From Mucilaginibacter_A sp050954285 (GTDB lineage Bacteria > Bacteroidota > Bacteroidia > Sphingobacteriales > Sphingobacteriaceae), in assembly GCA_050954285.1 (NCBI GenBank), contig JBPBPL010000006.1, positions 310,001 through 374,000 on the forward strand: DNA of 64,000 nucleotides. The letters run 5' to 3'. Under the pieces are notes generated by a model. The model was not told where the DNA came from, searched no databases, and saw only the letters and a program-made list of their open reading frames with translations. Below, piece by piece: positions 1-8,771 of this stretch. The translations under genes were made by a program, and so were the position numbers. Position 1 is the first letter of the stretch. Every line of letters begins with the position of its first letter.

Positions 1-76
1 AGGCACTGCCAAAAAATACGAAGGCCAGCACCGCGGTAAGCACCCAGCCAATAATGTTTCTTGTTTTTGTACTCAT
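1..76 (-). CDS. DoxX-family membrane protein, N-terminal fragment
   Basis: Only the first 25 codons are in the window; the gene runs off the left edge. The start is the ATG complementary to 74-76. The visible peptide begins MSTKTRNIIGWVLTAVL and continues as one hydrophobic segment ending in FFGSA, which resembles the first membrane helix of DoxX-type small membrane proteins common in Bacteroidota. The family assignment rests on this short N-terminus alone. It is divergent from dnaG, with about 240 bp of non-coding DNA between them. Confidence 0.5.
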   Translation of the reverse strand, partial: MSTKTRNIIGWVLTAVLAFVFFGSA

Positions 77-169
77 AGTTTTGTGTGATAAAGATTGCTT
101 GTTTTAATGATAGCCCGAAGCCAGTATTTGTTGCTGCAAGATAATTATTTCTTTTGCTATCGAAACCGG

Positions 170-184
170 GATGCTTCTTTTAGC
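170..184 (-). repeat. Dispersed 15-mer, type A
   Basis: GATGCTTCTTTTAGC in the divergent gap between the DoxX-type gene and dnaG; two mismatches at the last bases from GATGCTTCTTTTATC. Confidence 0.75.
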
Positions 185-300
185 ACTATAAATCTGGTGC
201 TAATTACACACCAATTTTTACCCGATAAAAAAAGCATTCATCAAAAGCAAACCTTAATTAATTCAGGACGACAATAAGCCCATCCATCAAACCAAAACCT

Positions 301-308
301 TATTTTTG
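301..308 (+). promoter_or_regulatory. TAnnTTTG-type -7 box next to dnaG start
   Basis: TATTTTTG matches the Bacteroidota -7 consensus and ends 6 nt before the dnaG ATG. No clear TTG -33 element lies 19-21 bp upstream, so the promoter call is tentative; if used, the transcript would be nearly leaderless. Confidence 0.35.
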
Positions 309-314
309 TTTTGC

Positions 315-2228
315 ATGATCAAAAAAGCCAGCATAGATAAAATTTTTGAAGCTACAGATATTGCCGAAGTCATTGGCGAGTTCGTGCAGCTTAAAAAGCG
401 CGGTGCCAATTTTGTGGGTTTATCACCTTTTACCGACGAAAAAACACCTTCGTTTACGGTTTCTCCTGTGAAAGGGATCTTCAAGGATTTTTCTACCGGA
501 ATTGGTGGTTCTGCGGTTACTTTTTTGATGGAGCACGAAAAATTTACGTATCCCGAAGCGTTGAAATGGCTCGCCAAAAAGTATAATATTGAAGTTGAGG
601 AAGATCAGCAGAAACCCGAAAATATAGAAGAAGATAACCGCCGCGAAAGCCTGATGGTGGTTTCTGCTTTTGCCGCCAAGTTTTTCCATGAAAGTTTGCT
701 GGAATCTCCCGAAGGAAAAAATATCGGTTTGAGTTACTTTAAAGAGCGTGGTTTTCGGGAAGATGTGATCAAAAAGTTTGAGTTGGGTTACTCGCCCGAT
801 AACTGGGAAGCGTTCAGTTCGGCAGCCATCAAACAAAATTATCAGCCGGAGTTTTTGTTGGAAAGTGGTTTGTCGGTAAAGCGTGATAACGGCACTTTGT
901 ATGATCGTTATCGCGGCCGCGTGATGTTCCCGATCCATAATTTTACCGGCCGCGTAGTTGGTTTTGGCGGAAGAACGCTAAAAAGTGATAAAAGCGTTCC
1001 GAAATATGTCAACTCGCCGGAATCGGAAATCTACCATAAATCCAATCTGCTTTATGGTTTATACTTCGCCAAAAAAGCCATTCGTGAAACAGATAATTGT
1101 TATCTGGTGGAAGGTTATGCGGATGTGATTTCCGTGCATCAGGCTGGTATTGAGAATGTTGTGGCTTCTTCCGGAACTTCCTTAACTGTTGAGCAAATCC
1201 GGCTGATCGGTCGATCAACCAAAAATATTACCATTTTATATGATGGCGATGCGGCTGGTATTAAAGCAGCTTTGCGCGGATTGGATTTGATTCTGGAAGA
1301 AGGGCTGAACGTAAAAGTGGTTACTTTCCCGGATGGGCATGACCCGGATTCGTTTGTGCGGAAGGTTGGCACGAATGCTTTTAAAACCTACATCGATCAA
1401 AACCAAAAAGATTTTATCCTGTACAAAACCAGCACGCTGCTGAAAGCTGCCGGAAATGATCCGATAAAAAAAGCAGAGGTAATACGGGAAATAGTAGAAA
1501 GCATCGCCAAAATTCCGGATTCGATCAAAGCTTCTGTTTTTGTGAAAGAGTGTAGTTTGCTGCTGCAAATGGATGAGCGTTCGCTGCTGACGGAGCTGAA
1601 CAAAATGCGTTCGGCAAAATCGAAAAAAACAGATCAAACCGCTTACCAGCCGGTTCTGGAAACGCCTTCGGTTGCCGAAAAAACACCGGTAAAAACAGTA
1701 TCCGCAGAAGACACGCAGGAGAAGGAAATTGTGCGCCTGCTGATTACTTACGGCAATAAAATGATTGATTGGGATGGGATTGCCAACACCTACATCGGCC
1801 CGTTTATGATTGCCGAATTGAGCGATGTGGAATTTGAAAACCCGGAAAGTAAAAATATTGTTCAGATTTACCAGCAGGAACTGGAAAACGGCCGGTTGCC
1901 GGATGAAGCTTTTTTCATCCATCATAGCAATCGCAAGGTTACAGATCTTGCAATTTCAATGGTTTCCACACCTTATACGCTGAATAAATGGTATGAAAAC
2001 CTTAAAATAACGGTTAAAAGTGAGCAGGATAACATGAAAGCGACTATTCTGGGCGCAATCTTCCATCTTAAAAAACGCAAAGTTGACCAGATTTTGGAAG
2101 GTATACGCAGAGAACTGCAAAAAACCAAGACAGATGCCGACGTGGATATTTTGCTGAACCAGTATCAGCACATGAAAAAAGTGGAGAAAAATATTTCTGA
2201 CTTTTTAGGTTCCGTGGTTTTAAAATAA
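315..2228 (+). CDS. dnaG: DNA primase DnaG, zinc-ligand-less N-terminus
   Basis: Primase that lays RNA primers for replication together with the replicative helicase. I take the ATG at 315 (MIKKASIDKIF) rather than an upstream TTG, giving 637 residues, the usual DnaG size. The N-terminal domain (about 1-100) keeps the family frame EKTPSFTVSP, but the four zinc-ligand positions are S37, T40, D58 and T61 in place of Cys/His/Cys/Cys. The TOPRIM core follows, with the acidic residue in LVEGYADV (E266) and the DGD pair in YDGDAAG (D310, D312). The C-terminal third is helicase-binding-like and less conserved. The stop codon overlaps the next gene's ATG by one base, so the two are co-transcribed. 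A TATTTTTG box lies 6 nt before the ATG. As far as I recall, ligand loss is a lineage trait of Bacteroidota DnaG. Confidence 0.95.
   Translation: MIKKASIDKIFEATDIAEVIGEFVQLKKRGANFVGLSPFTDEKTPSFTVSPVKGIFKDFSTGIGGSAVTFLMEHEKFTYPEALKWLAKKYNIEVEEDQQKPENIEEDNRRESLMVVSAFAAKFFHESLLESPEGKNIGLSYFKERGFREDVIKKFELGYSPDNWEAFSSAAIKQNYQPEFLLESGLSVKRDNGTLYDRYRGRVMFPIHNFTGRVVGFGGRTLKSDKSVPKYVNSPESEIYHKSNLLYGLYFAKKAIRETDNCYLVEGYADVISVHQAGIENVVASSGTSLTVEQIRLIGRSTKNITILYDGDAAGIKAALRGLDLILEEGLNVKVVTFPDGHDPDSFVRKVGTNAFKTYIDQNQKDFILYKTSTLLKAAGNDPIKKAEVIREIVESIAKIPDSIKASVFVKECSLLLQMDERSLLTELNKMRSAKSKKTDQTAYQPVLETPSVAEKTPVKTVSAEDTQEKEIVRLLITYGNKMIDWDGIANTYIGPFMIAELSDVEFENPESKNIVQIYQQELENGRLPDEAFFIHHSNRKVTDLAISMVSTPYTLNKWYENLKITVKSEQDNMKATILGAIFHLKKRKVDQILEGIRRELQKTKTDADVDILLNQYQHMKKVEKNISDFLGSVVLK
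1688..1702 (+). repeat. Dispersed 15-mer, type B, in dnaG
   Basis: GGTAAAAACAGTATC, coding VKTVS in the weakly conserved linker of DnaG. Confidence 0.7.
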
Positions 2229-2596
2229 TGGCCTTACATAATGATTTAGGCCGAAAAGGAGAGGAGCTGGCCAGGCAACACCTGGAAACTGCCAGTTATG
2301 AGATTTTGGATGAAAACTGGTGTTTCGGTAAAGCAGAAATAGATTTAATTGTATATCTCAACAAAACCATCATTTTTGTAGAAGTAAAAACGCGAACGGG
2401 AAACGCTTTTGGTGAGCCGGAAGATTTTGTAGATGCGGCCAAACAAAAGCTGCTGGCATCTGCCGCAGATGAGTTTATTGAGCTGATGGATTTCAAGGGC
2501 GAAGCGCGTTTTGACATCATCGCGATTTTGTTTGACAAGCAGGGAAATTACCGTTTGAACCACATTCAGGATGCATTTTGGCCTGAACCGGAATAG
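2228..2596 (+). CDS. YraN/UPF0102-family nuclease-like protein
   Basis: A 122-residue protein, the usual length for the YraN (UPF0102) family, which has a restriction-endonuclease-like fold related to Holliday-junction resolvases; no activity is established for most members. Visible family features are the N-terminal GRKGEELARQHLE, the acidic ENWCFGKAEIDLIV, and the FVEVKTR segment, so the E-x-D...ExK metal-binding arrangement (E in KAEIDLI, ExK in VEVKT) is intact. The ATG overlaps the dnaG stop by one base and the next gene begins 6 nt after its stop. Confidence 0.85.
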   Translation: MALHNDLGRKGEELARQHLETASYEILDENWCFGKAEIDLIVYLNKTIIFVEVKTRTGNAFGEPEDFVDAAKQKLLASAADEFIELMDFKGEARFDIIAILFDKQGNYRLNHIQDAFWPEPE

Positions 2597-2602
2597 AATA
2601 TT

Positions 2603-3691
2603 ATGAATAAAAAATATATACTGATTGGTTTTTGTGCAGTTGTAACCTGGTTTGGTTGCAAGCAAAAAAGTAATAATCAGGCAGAAAGCACTTATTTATC
2701 CATCAGTCCGCTGGCTGGAAGCAACGTTACGGCCGGAAAAGATGTATCCATACAACTGAGTGCGCCTGCAGATTATAAAGTTGATTCTGTAGTGTACCAA
2801 ATGGATGACAGACGTTTGGGCGTTCAAAAAGATTTATCCGCTTTCAACCTGAAAACGGATACGCTTCCTTTGGGCATTAAACAAATTACAGCCACAATTT
2901 ATCAGGGTAAAAACAGTACGCCAACTACCACCAATATTGTTTTGCTAGCCAACAAGGCTCCGGAAGAACTGACTTATCAGGTGGAGAAAATTTTCCCGCA
3001 TGATTCCACTTGTTATACCGAGGGTTTGCTATATCAGGACGGCTTTTTGTTTGAAAGCGGAGGCGGCAGATCAAAACCAAAGCAAGGAGAACCTGCCGAC
3101 GGCCAATCGAGTTTAAGAAGAACAGATTTAGTAACAGGCAAAGTTTTACAAAAAGTAATGGTTGATCCTACTGTTTTTGCAGAAGGAATTTCTATCGTCG
3201 GTAACAAAATCATCCAGTTAACTTACACAGAAAAAATCGGTTATGTTTATGATAAAACGTCGTTCAAACTTCTCAGTACTTTTAATAACAATGTAGGAGA
3301 AGAAGGCTGGGGAATGTGTTTTGATGGAAAAAAACTTTACATGGACGATAAAACCAACCGAATCTGGTTCTTGAATAAAGACAACTATCAGCAAACCGGT
3401 TTTATCGATGTTTATGATGATAAAAAAGCAATTGACAGCATTAACGAGCTGGAATACATCGATGGAAAACTATATGCCAACGTTTATACAACGAATGACA
3501 TCCTGGTAATTGACCCGAAAACCGGAGCTGTTTTGCAGAAAATTGATTTAACCAATTTATATCCTGACAAAAATCCAAGTGCTGAAGTTTTAAACGGTAT
3601 CGCTTATGATGCTGCTACTAAAAGGATTTTTATCACCGGTAAAAAATGGGCTAAGCTTTTTCAGGTTAAGTTTATGAAAAAAGGTGTGTAA
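2603..3691 (+). CDS. Glutaminyl-peptide cyclotransferase, lipoprotein
   Basis: 362 residues. A lipoprotein signal is visible: MNKKYILIGF, hydrophobic core, then WFGC with Cys19 as the lipidated residue. A short Ig-like N-terminal part (about 30-115) precedes a beta-propeller of the plant/bacterial glutamine cyclotransferase family (about 125-360), recognised from FPHDSTCYTEGLLYQDGFLFESGG, NKIIQLTYTEKIGYVYD, EEGWGMCFDGKKLYMDD and INELEYIDGKLYANVY. The family cyclises N-terminal Gln to pyroglutamate; the protein should face the periplasm. It follows the YraN gene by 6 nt. Its TAA stop (3689-3691) lies inside a copy of the dispersed 15-mer. Confidence 0.9.
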   Translation: MNKKYILIGFCAVVTWFGCKQKSNNQAESTYLSISPLAGSNVTAGKDVSIQLSAPADYKVDSVVYQMDDRRLGVQKDLSAFNLKTDTLPLGIKQITATIYQGKNSTPTTTNIVLLANKAPEELTYQVEKIFPHDSTCYTEGLLYQDGFLFESGGGRSKPKQGEPADGQSSLRRTDLVTGKVLQKVMVDPTVFAEGISIVGNKIIQLTYTEKIGYVYDKTSFKLLSTFNNNVGEEGWGMCFDGKKLYMDDKTNRIWFLNKDNYQQTGFIDVYDDKKAIDSINELEYIDGKLYANVYTTNDILVIDPKTGAVLQKIDLTNLYPDKNPSAEVLNGIAYDAATKRIFITGKKWAKLFQVKFMKKGV

Positions 3692-3701
3692 AAGAAGCAT
3701 T
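3687..3701 (+). repeat. Dispersed 15-mer, type A, over a stop codon
   Basis: Core TAAAAGAAGCAT; its first three bases are the TAA stop of the cyclotransferase gene. Confidence 0.75.
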
Positions 3702-3734
3702 AGGTTATAATGAAATATTAAAATTTCTCAATTT

Positions 3735-6470
3735 TTATTGCGGATATTCAAAATGATAATTGCCAGAGCCAACTACTAATTTTACGTTGTTTTCTGTTTG
3801 CATGATATTGCTTATTTCTTTTATCTGTTTTAATTCCAAACCAGATTCTTTCACTTTATCTAAAACAGCGCCCGGCAAAATTATTGTGGCCGACGTATTT
3901 ACCGGAACCATTGCATCCAGCTTAAATACTTTATTTTCCAAAGTCCATTTTACACTAATATCACCATAGATCGATTTTAGTTTGGCTTCTGCATAATTTA
4001 AATTTCCACCCGGCGATGGTGCAATTGAGATTTTTTTGTAACCCGGAACTGTTTCGTCCATATTCAGGCCGGCTACTTTTCGGTACATCCAATCGCCAAT
4101 AGCACCGTAAGCATAATGGTTAAAAGAGTTCATGTTGGTGGTTTGGAAAGTGCCATCTGGTTTTTGGCCATCCCAGCGTTCCCACATGGTGGTGGCACCC
4201 ATTTTTACCTGATACAGCCACGATGGATAAGTATCCTGCAGCAATAAAGTATAGGCAACATCTGTGTAACCGAAGCGGCTGAGCACGTGGCAAAGGTAAG
4301 GCGTGCCCAAAAAACCGGTAGTTAAATGATTGCCATAATTTTTAATGTTAGCGGCAAGGCGGGCAGCGGCTTGCGGGCGTAAATCTTCCGGCAGCATATC
4401 AAATTCCAAAGCCAACACATAAGCCGTTTGCGAACCGGAAACCAGCCGACCGTTTGGCGTTAAATATTCTTTTAAAAAAGACTTTTTAATTTTGTCAAGC
4501 AGTTTTTGGTAAAATTCAGCATCGGTAGTATTACCCAAAACATTGGCCGTATTGATGAGCAGTTGTGTAGAATGTGCAAAAAAGGTTTGTGCAATCAGGT
4601 ACTTGTCTGTAATTGCAGCATTGCCATCGTTGTCATCATCCGGCCGATAAAAAAGCCAGTCACCAAAATGAGAACCGGTACTCCACAAATGATTGATGCT
4701 TTGTTTATCCATATAATTTACCCAAGCTTTCATGCTTTGATATTGGGTTGATAAAATATGCTGATCGCCATAAGCCATATACATGTTCCAGGGAATAATT
4801 ACCGCAGCATCTGCCCATCCGGTTGATCCTGCCGCATTTGGTCCCAATACATTCGGGACTACGAAAGGCACACTGCCGCTGGGCAACTGGTCAGCCTGCA
4901 CATCTTTCATCCATTTGGTAAAAAAGCCGGCCACATCCATGTTAAAAGCGGCAGTACGCGAAAATACCTGTGCGTCGCCCGTCCAGCCCAAACGCTCATC
5001 GCGCTGCGGACAATCAGTCGGCACATCCAGAAAATTGCCTTTCTGGCCCCATTGAATGTTGTGCTGCAACTGGTTCAGCAGTGGGTTTGAGGTAGAAAAA
5101 CTTCCTGTTTCCGGCATATCCGAGTAAATGGCAATCGCTGTAAAATCAGTTGAATTTGGTTTTCCGGGGAAATTATCCAGCTTCACATATCTAAATCCCT
5201 GGTAAGAAAAATGCGGTTCATAAGTTTCCGCCTGCGTACTTCCATTCAAAGTATAAGTAACCAGCTGCTTGGCCGAACGCAGATTGGCCGAATAAAAATT
5301 GCCCTGTTTATCCAGTACTTCGCCGTGCTCCAGCTTAACTGTACTTCCTTTTATACCTTTAATATTAAATTTTACCCAACCAACCAAATTTTGCCCAAAA
5401 TCAATTACAGTTTCTCCTTTTGGGGTGATGATAATCTGTTTCGGCTTAAATTCTTCGTGTTTTCTTGCTAACGGGCTGATGCTGGCTTCCAGTTTTTCTG
5501 TTCCAAAAGGCACAATCGAAACCGGTTTCCAGGCTTGGACATCAATGCTGTTTTTATCCCAGTTTTTTTGTTCCAGGCGCGCATCATAAGTTTCTCCGTT
5601 ATACAAATCGGATGACAAAATCGGGCCGTGTGCATACTTCCAGGATTCATCTGTTTGCACTACTTGCCGTGTTCCATCGGTAAACTCAATTTCCAGTTGC
5701 AGTAAACCGCTAAGTAAGTTCCCGTACAGATTCCGTTTCCCTTCATAAGCCAAATAACCACGATACCAGCCATCGCCCAAAACTAAACCTAACGTGTTGC
5801 GGCCATTTTGGAGCATTTTAGTTACATCATAAGTTTGATATAGCAACCGATTATGATAGCTCGTCCAGCCAGGAGTAAAAAAATCTTTGCCAATTTTTTC
5901 TCCGTTGATGCTGGCTTCGTACAAACCATGCGCCGTGATGTACGCTTTTGCTGATTTCACCGGCTTGGAAAAAGTAAACGATTTTCGGAAATACGGACTT
6001 GGGCCGGGCAAAGTATCTGTGCTGGTTGTGCTGATCCATTTTGCTGTCCAGTCGGCAGGTTGCAGTAAACCCATCTCCCAAAAATTCACTTCGCTCCAGT
6101 CAGAAATGTTTCCGTGATTATCTTTTACCCGAACCTGCCAGTAATAACATGTTTTTGATTTTAGCGGAAGGCCCGCATATGAAATTTGTATGCTGGAATC
6201 GGTTTTAACCGTGCCACTTTGCCAAACCAGATTTTTATTGATTTTGGTTGAATTAAGGCCAACACGCAACTCATAAGATTTTTGCATGGTGCCACGGGCG
6301 TTGCTTTTGATTTTCCAGGCAAAACGCGGATTTGACGCATCTAACCCGATCGGATTATGCAAATATTCAACACTTAAATCCGTTACTTCAAGCTTTTGTG
6401 CCTTTGCAGAACTGGCTATCATGATCAAAAAAATACTGGTCAATAAATGGTTTAATAAGCTTCTGTTCAT
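3735..6470 (-). CDS. Alpha-L-rhamnosidase, GH78, secreted
   Basis: Removes terminal alpha-L-rhamnose from glycans. I prefer the ATG at 6470 (MNRSLLNHLLTSIFLIM) because a signal peptide ending SSAKA follows; an upstream in-frame ATG at 6596 would add 42 residues without hydrophobic character. The product is about 911 residues, normal for GH78. Domain order: Ig-like N-terminal (LEVTDLSVEYLHNPIGLD), the F5/8-like carbohydrate-binding domain (LYEASINGEKIGKDFFTPGW), then the (alpha/alpha)6 barrel with the catalytic-region motif DERLGWTGD near residue 490 and the second conserved Glu in TTMWERWDG near 765, and a C-terminal beta-sandwich. It converges with the cyclotransferase gene; no 15-mer copy occurs anywhere in this gene. 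Confidence 0.95.
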   Translation of the reverse strand: MNRSLLNHLLTSIFLIMIASSAKAQKLEVTDLSVEYLHNPIGLDASNPRFAWKIKSNARGTMQKSYELRVGLNSTKINKNLVWQSGTVKTDSSIQISYAGLPLKSKTCYYWQVRVKDNHGNISDWSEVNFWEMGLLQPADWTAKWISTTSTDTLPGPSPYFRKSFTFSKPVKSAKAYITAHGLYEASINGEKIGKDFFTPGWTSYHNRLLYQTYDVTKMLQNGRNTLGLVLGDGWYRGYLAYEGKRNLYGNLLSGLLQLEIEFTDGTRQVVQTDESWKYAHGPILSSDLYNGETYDARLEQKNWDKNSIDVQAWKPVSIVPFGTEKLEASISPLARKHEEFKPKQIIITPKGETVIDFGQNLVGWVKFNIKGIKGSTVKLEHGEVLDKQGNFYSANLRSAKQLVTYTLNGSTQAETYEPHFSYQGFRYVKLDNFPGKPNSTDFTAIAIYSDMPETGSFSTSNPLLNQLQHNIQWGQKGNFLDVPTDCPQRDERLGWTGDAQVFSRTAAFNMDVAGFFTKWMKDVQADQLPSGSVPFVVPNVLGPNAAGSTGWADAAVIIPWNMYMAYGDQHILSTQYQSMKAWVNYMDKQSINHLWSTGSHFGDWLFYRPDDDNDGNAAITDKYLIAQTFFAHSTQLLINTANVLGNTTDAEFYQKLLDKIKKSFLKEYLTPNGRLVSGSQTAYVLALEFDMLPEDLRPQAAARLAANIKNYGNHLTTGFLGTPYLCHVLSRFGYTDVAYTLLLQDTYPSWLYQVKMGATTMWERWDGQKPDGTFQTTNMNSFNHYAYGAIGDWMYRKVAGLNMDETVPGYKKISIAPSPGGNLNYAEAKLKSIYGDISVKWTLENKVFKLDAMVPVNTSATIILPGAVLDKVKESGLELKQIKEISNIMQTENNVKLVVGSGNYHFEYPQ

Positions 6471-6630
6471 GGTTATTGCGGCTGAACGCTTTTGGCTGCG
6501 TTTCAAATCAGGAATGCACAAGATAGAAATTAAATACAAGCGGCTACAGTAATTTTCAAAGCTTTTTGGGGTGATATTTTCCCCGAAATTCCACATTCTG
6601 GATGGAGCGTTGCGGCAAAAGATTTCTCCG

Positions 6631-6645
6631 GATACTTCTTTTATC
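6631..6645 (-). repeat. Dispersed 15-mer, type A, exact
   Basis: GATACTTCTTTTATC, a perfect copy, about 160 bp upstream of the GH78 start. Confidence 0.85.
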
Positions 6646-6765
6646 GTACTAAATCTGTCATCTTTCCAAGCGTTAATTAAGCTTTTTACTTCACCTCATC
6701 TTAAGTAACCAAGCAAAACGGCTCTATCGGTTATCAACCATAATTACAATTATCCAACAAAAGCG

Positions 6766-6780
6766 CATGCTGTTTTTAGC
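6766..6780 (-). repeat. Dispersed 15-mer, type B
   Basis: CATGCTGTTTTTAGC. It contains an ATG that opens a longer frame for the next gene, but that start is not favoured. Confidence 0.7.
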
Positions 6781-6823
6781 TGGCATTTTTTTTGAAAAGT
6801 ATCTCGTAACTAAAATTGAAAAA

Positions 6824-7135
6824 ATGGAAAATCATCGCGAGCTAAAAAATACACTAAACTGGCATTTTGAAGGCAATTTTAATGCAACGATCATCAACGG
6901 CGTGATTAAAGAACTGAATTTGTGTGAGCCGGGAAAAGGTGCCGGCGATTGTGGCCGCTGCCTAACCAGTACCGATTTCAAATTTTTAAAATCGGTACAT
7001 GAGGCTTTGGGCGATATTTTTAAATTTATGCAGGAAGAAAACAAACGTCTCGGCTATAGTTATCCAACTGATATGGAAATGTCTGACCGGGACGGGGAGG
7101 AACTGATTTCCGAAATCAAAAGTTATCTGCCATAA
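6824..7135 (+). CDS. Small hypothetical protein with cysteine cluster
   Basis: 103 residues from the ATG at 6824 (MENHRELKNTLNWHFEG); a longer frame from 6767 would add 19 residues whose first codons lie in a repeat copy. I do not recognise the family. It is soluble, mixed alpha/beta, and has three cysteines in LCEPGKGAGDCGRCL (about residues 33-47), which could bind metal or form disulfides. The rest is charged and helix-prone (TSTDFKFLKSVHEAL). It stands alone between a divergent GH78 gene and a convergent DUF4239 gene. Confidence 0.6.
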   Translation: MENHRELKNTLNWHFEGNFNATIINGVIKELNLCEPGKGAGDCGRCLTSTDFKFLKSVHEALGDIFKFMQEENKRLGYSYPTDMEMSDRDGEELISEIKSYLP

Positions 7136-7176
7136 ACAGCTATCCAAAGTATCAAAAATTCACTTATATTAAGTGG

Positions 7177-7191
7177 CTTGCTGTTTTTATG
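7177..7191 (-). repeat. Dispersed 15-mer, type B, over a stop codon
   Basis: CTTGCTGTTTTTATG; it contains the TAA stop (complement of 7187-7189) of the DUF4239 gene. Confidence 0.7.
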
Positions 7192-8026
7192 GGGTAGAAA
7201 TTTTATTGATATCTGAAGCACTGGCTGCTGGCATATCTTTTTTTATGAGCTGATGATAAACAAGTTCTAACGGTTCTGAGCTAACGCTGAGTTTGCCGCG
7301 GAACGGATTATCCATCGTGCCAATTAAAAATACCATCAGTCCTAAAAGTGCAGAAAACAAGGAAGTCATCCAGAAATGCATACCAAAGCTTTTGGTATCA
7401 AAAAAGAAAGTTACGATTACGCAAATTAATCCGCCTACAACCACCAATGCCCAAAGGGATGTGGGCAAGCCGGTGTGTACTGCATTGATGCGCGAGCGGC
7501 GGTATTCTACCAGTAAGTTAAATTGTTTAAATACTTCGGCCTGGTTAATTTCTTCGGACATGGTTTTCGGCTGGAAACTCATCAGATGGGTTTGAAAGCT
7601 ATCTAAAAAAATACCCGAACCAGATGGTACAATACCTTGGCGCTGCAAGGGCCAGCTCACATGGATAACATTGTAAACATAGCCGCGTAAATCCTGACGC
7701 ATCTGGCTTTTCCAGGGTTCGTTATAACTGCCCACATCCCGGTAAATGCTGGCAATTACCTGTGCTTCACCATCCACTTTACTGTTAACTGCCGAAAACG
7801 TATCCCAGGTGCCGATAGCCACCAAACCCAGCGTGATGCCGTAGAAAACAGTAACAGCAGCCAGATAATAGCCCACAATGTCATTGTGCGAATGGTCAAC
7901 CTGATGCAACCGCCGTACCCATTTCCGGGTAGCGTAAAGCCCGGCCAAGCCAAACAGCACGTAAACCACAATGGTGATGGCAGCAAAAAGCCAATTTGGC
8001 AAGTCGTAAACCCAGTAAAAGTCCAT
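7187..8026 (-). CDS. DUF4239 (bestrophin-like) membrane protein
   Basis: 279 residues with four predicted membrane spans: two near the N-terminus (about 12-30 and 52-72) and two near the C-terminus (about 190-210 and 217-237), separated by a soluble segment. The sequences GYYLAAVTVFYGITLGLVAIGTW and DGEAQVIASIYRDVGSYNE fit the DUF4239 family, sometimes called bestrophin-like; function unknown. It is last in a minus-strand run of genes below the glycan-degradation block, 57 bp after the HAD gene's end. Confidence 0.8.
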   Translation of the reverse strand: MDFYWVYDLPNWLFAAITIVVYVLFGLAGLYATRKWVRRLHQVDHSHNDIVGYYLAAVTVFYGITLGLVAIGTWDTFSAVNSKVDGEAQVIASIYRDVGSYNEPWKSQMRQDLRGYVYNVIHVSWPLQRQGIVPSGSGIFLDSFQTHLMSFQPKTMSEEINQAEVFKQFNLLVEYRRSRINAVHTGLPTSLWALVVVGGLICVIVTFFFDTKSFGMHFWMTSLFSALLGLMVFLIGTMDNPFRGKLSVSSEPLELVYHQLIKKDMPAASASDINKISTP

Positions 8027-8083
8027 AGTATAAAATAGTGTATAAACGAAGCATTAAAACCTTTAGTTATTCAGGTTTAATGT

Positions 8084-8704
8084 TCAGTTTAAAATATCCG
8101 GCAGGTTTTTATAATTTGTACCATAATAATCTGCCAGTGCAGGTGAATATTTTCCCTGATAATCATACAAATAAGTTTCAATGCCCAGCTCTTTTGCTGC
8201 CGCAATTTCTGCTTCCGGGTTATCACCAATAACTAAAATATCTTTTGGTTCGTAATGATATTTAACCATAATCTGCTCAAAAATATCTTTTTTGGTTGAG
8301 TCGGATTTAGCCGGATCAGGAATAAAAACCTCCCGGAAATCTTTTGCAACATCCAGTTGTTTGATTTTACTTTTCTGAAATTTGATATAACCAGCCGTAA
8401 CCAAAAATCTTTCAATTTTTAAATCGCGAAGCGGCAGGTAATCTTCAAACGGTGACATCGGCTTATCGTACATCATTTCCCGTGATAAGTGCATGCCTTC
8501 CTGCTTCAATTCCTGACTAAATTGATAGCGGTCGGCCACTTTTTGGTAAGGTGTGGTTAACAAGTCTTCCTTCACTGCTTGGTAAACCTGCTCGCTTATA
8601 TGCGGCTTAATCAAAGCATACAAGGGTGCAAACATTTCGTCGGCATAAGGTTTTATCGGGTAAACGGTATCGTCGAGATCAAAGATCAATGCTTTTTTTA
8701 TCAT
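8084..8704 (-). CDS. HAD-superfamily hydrolase
   Basis: 206 residues. Motif I is IFDLDDTVYP with the nucleophile Asp9 and Asp11; motif II is the Thr in FLVTAGY; the conserved Lys and motif III VIGDNPEAEIAAAKELG follow. The cap is inserted after motif I (C1-type helical cap), as in phosphoglycolate phosphatase or pyrimidine 5'-nucleotidase-like members. Substrate cannot be read from the sequence. It lies 67 bp downstream of the clan GH-A hydrolase gene on the same strand, so sugar phosphate is possible, but that is only context. Confidence 0.85.
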   Translation of the reverse strand: MIKKALIFDLDDTVYPIKPYADEMFAPLYALIKPHISEQVYQAVKEDLLTTPYQKVADRYQFSQELKQEGMHLSREMMYDKPMSPFEDYLPLRDLKIERFLVTAGYIKFQKSKIKQLDVAKDFREVFIPDPAKSDSTKKDIFEQIMVKYHYEPKDILVIGDNPEAEIAAAKELGIETYLYDYQGKYSPALADYYGTNYKNLPDILN

Positions 8705-8771
8705 GTAAATTTTAGTATTACGTATGCTATCCTAACCCGAATTTGAGTTTAAGGTTTAGTTTAAAGTTCTT

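Larger units (their letters stand above)
6471..6823. other. Divergent non-coding region
   Basis: About 350 bp between the GH78 start and a small hypothetical gene. It holds one exact type A 15-mer and one type B copy. I see no convincing promoter pair or small gene in it. Confidence 0.5.

Noticed and set aside
1236..1925. Long minus-strand reading frame opposite dnaG (229 codons)
   Set aside because: It is antisense to conserved primase coding, has low-complexity Phe/Arg/Gln composition and no family pattern.
8041..8055. Near-match TAAACGAAGCAT to the 15-mer
   Set aside because: Differs in the core; kept out of the count.
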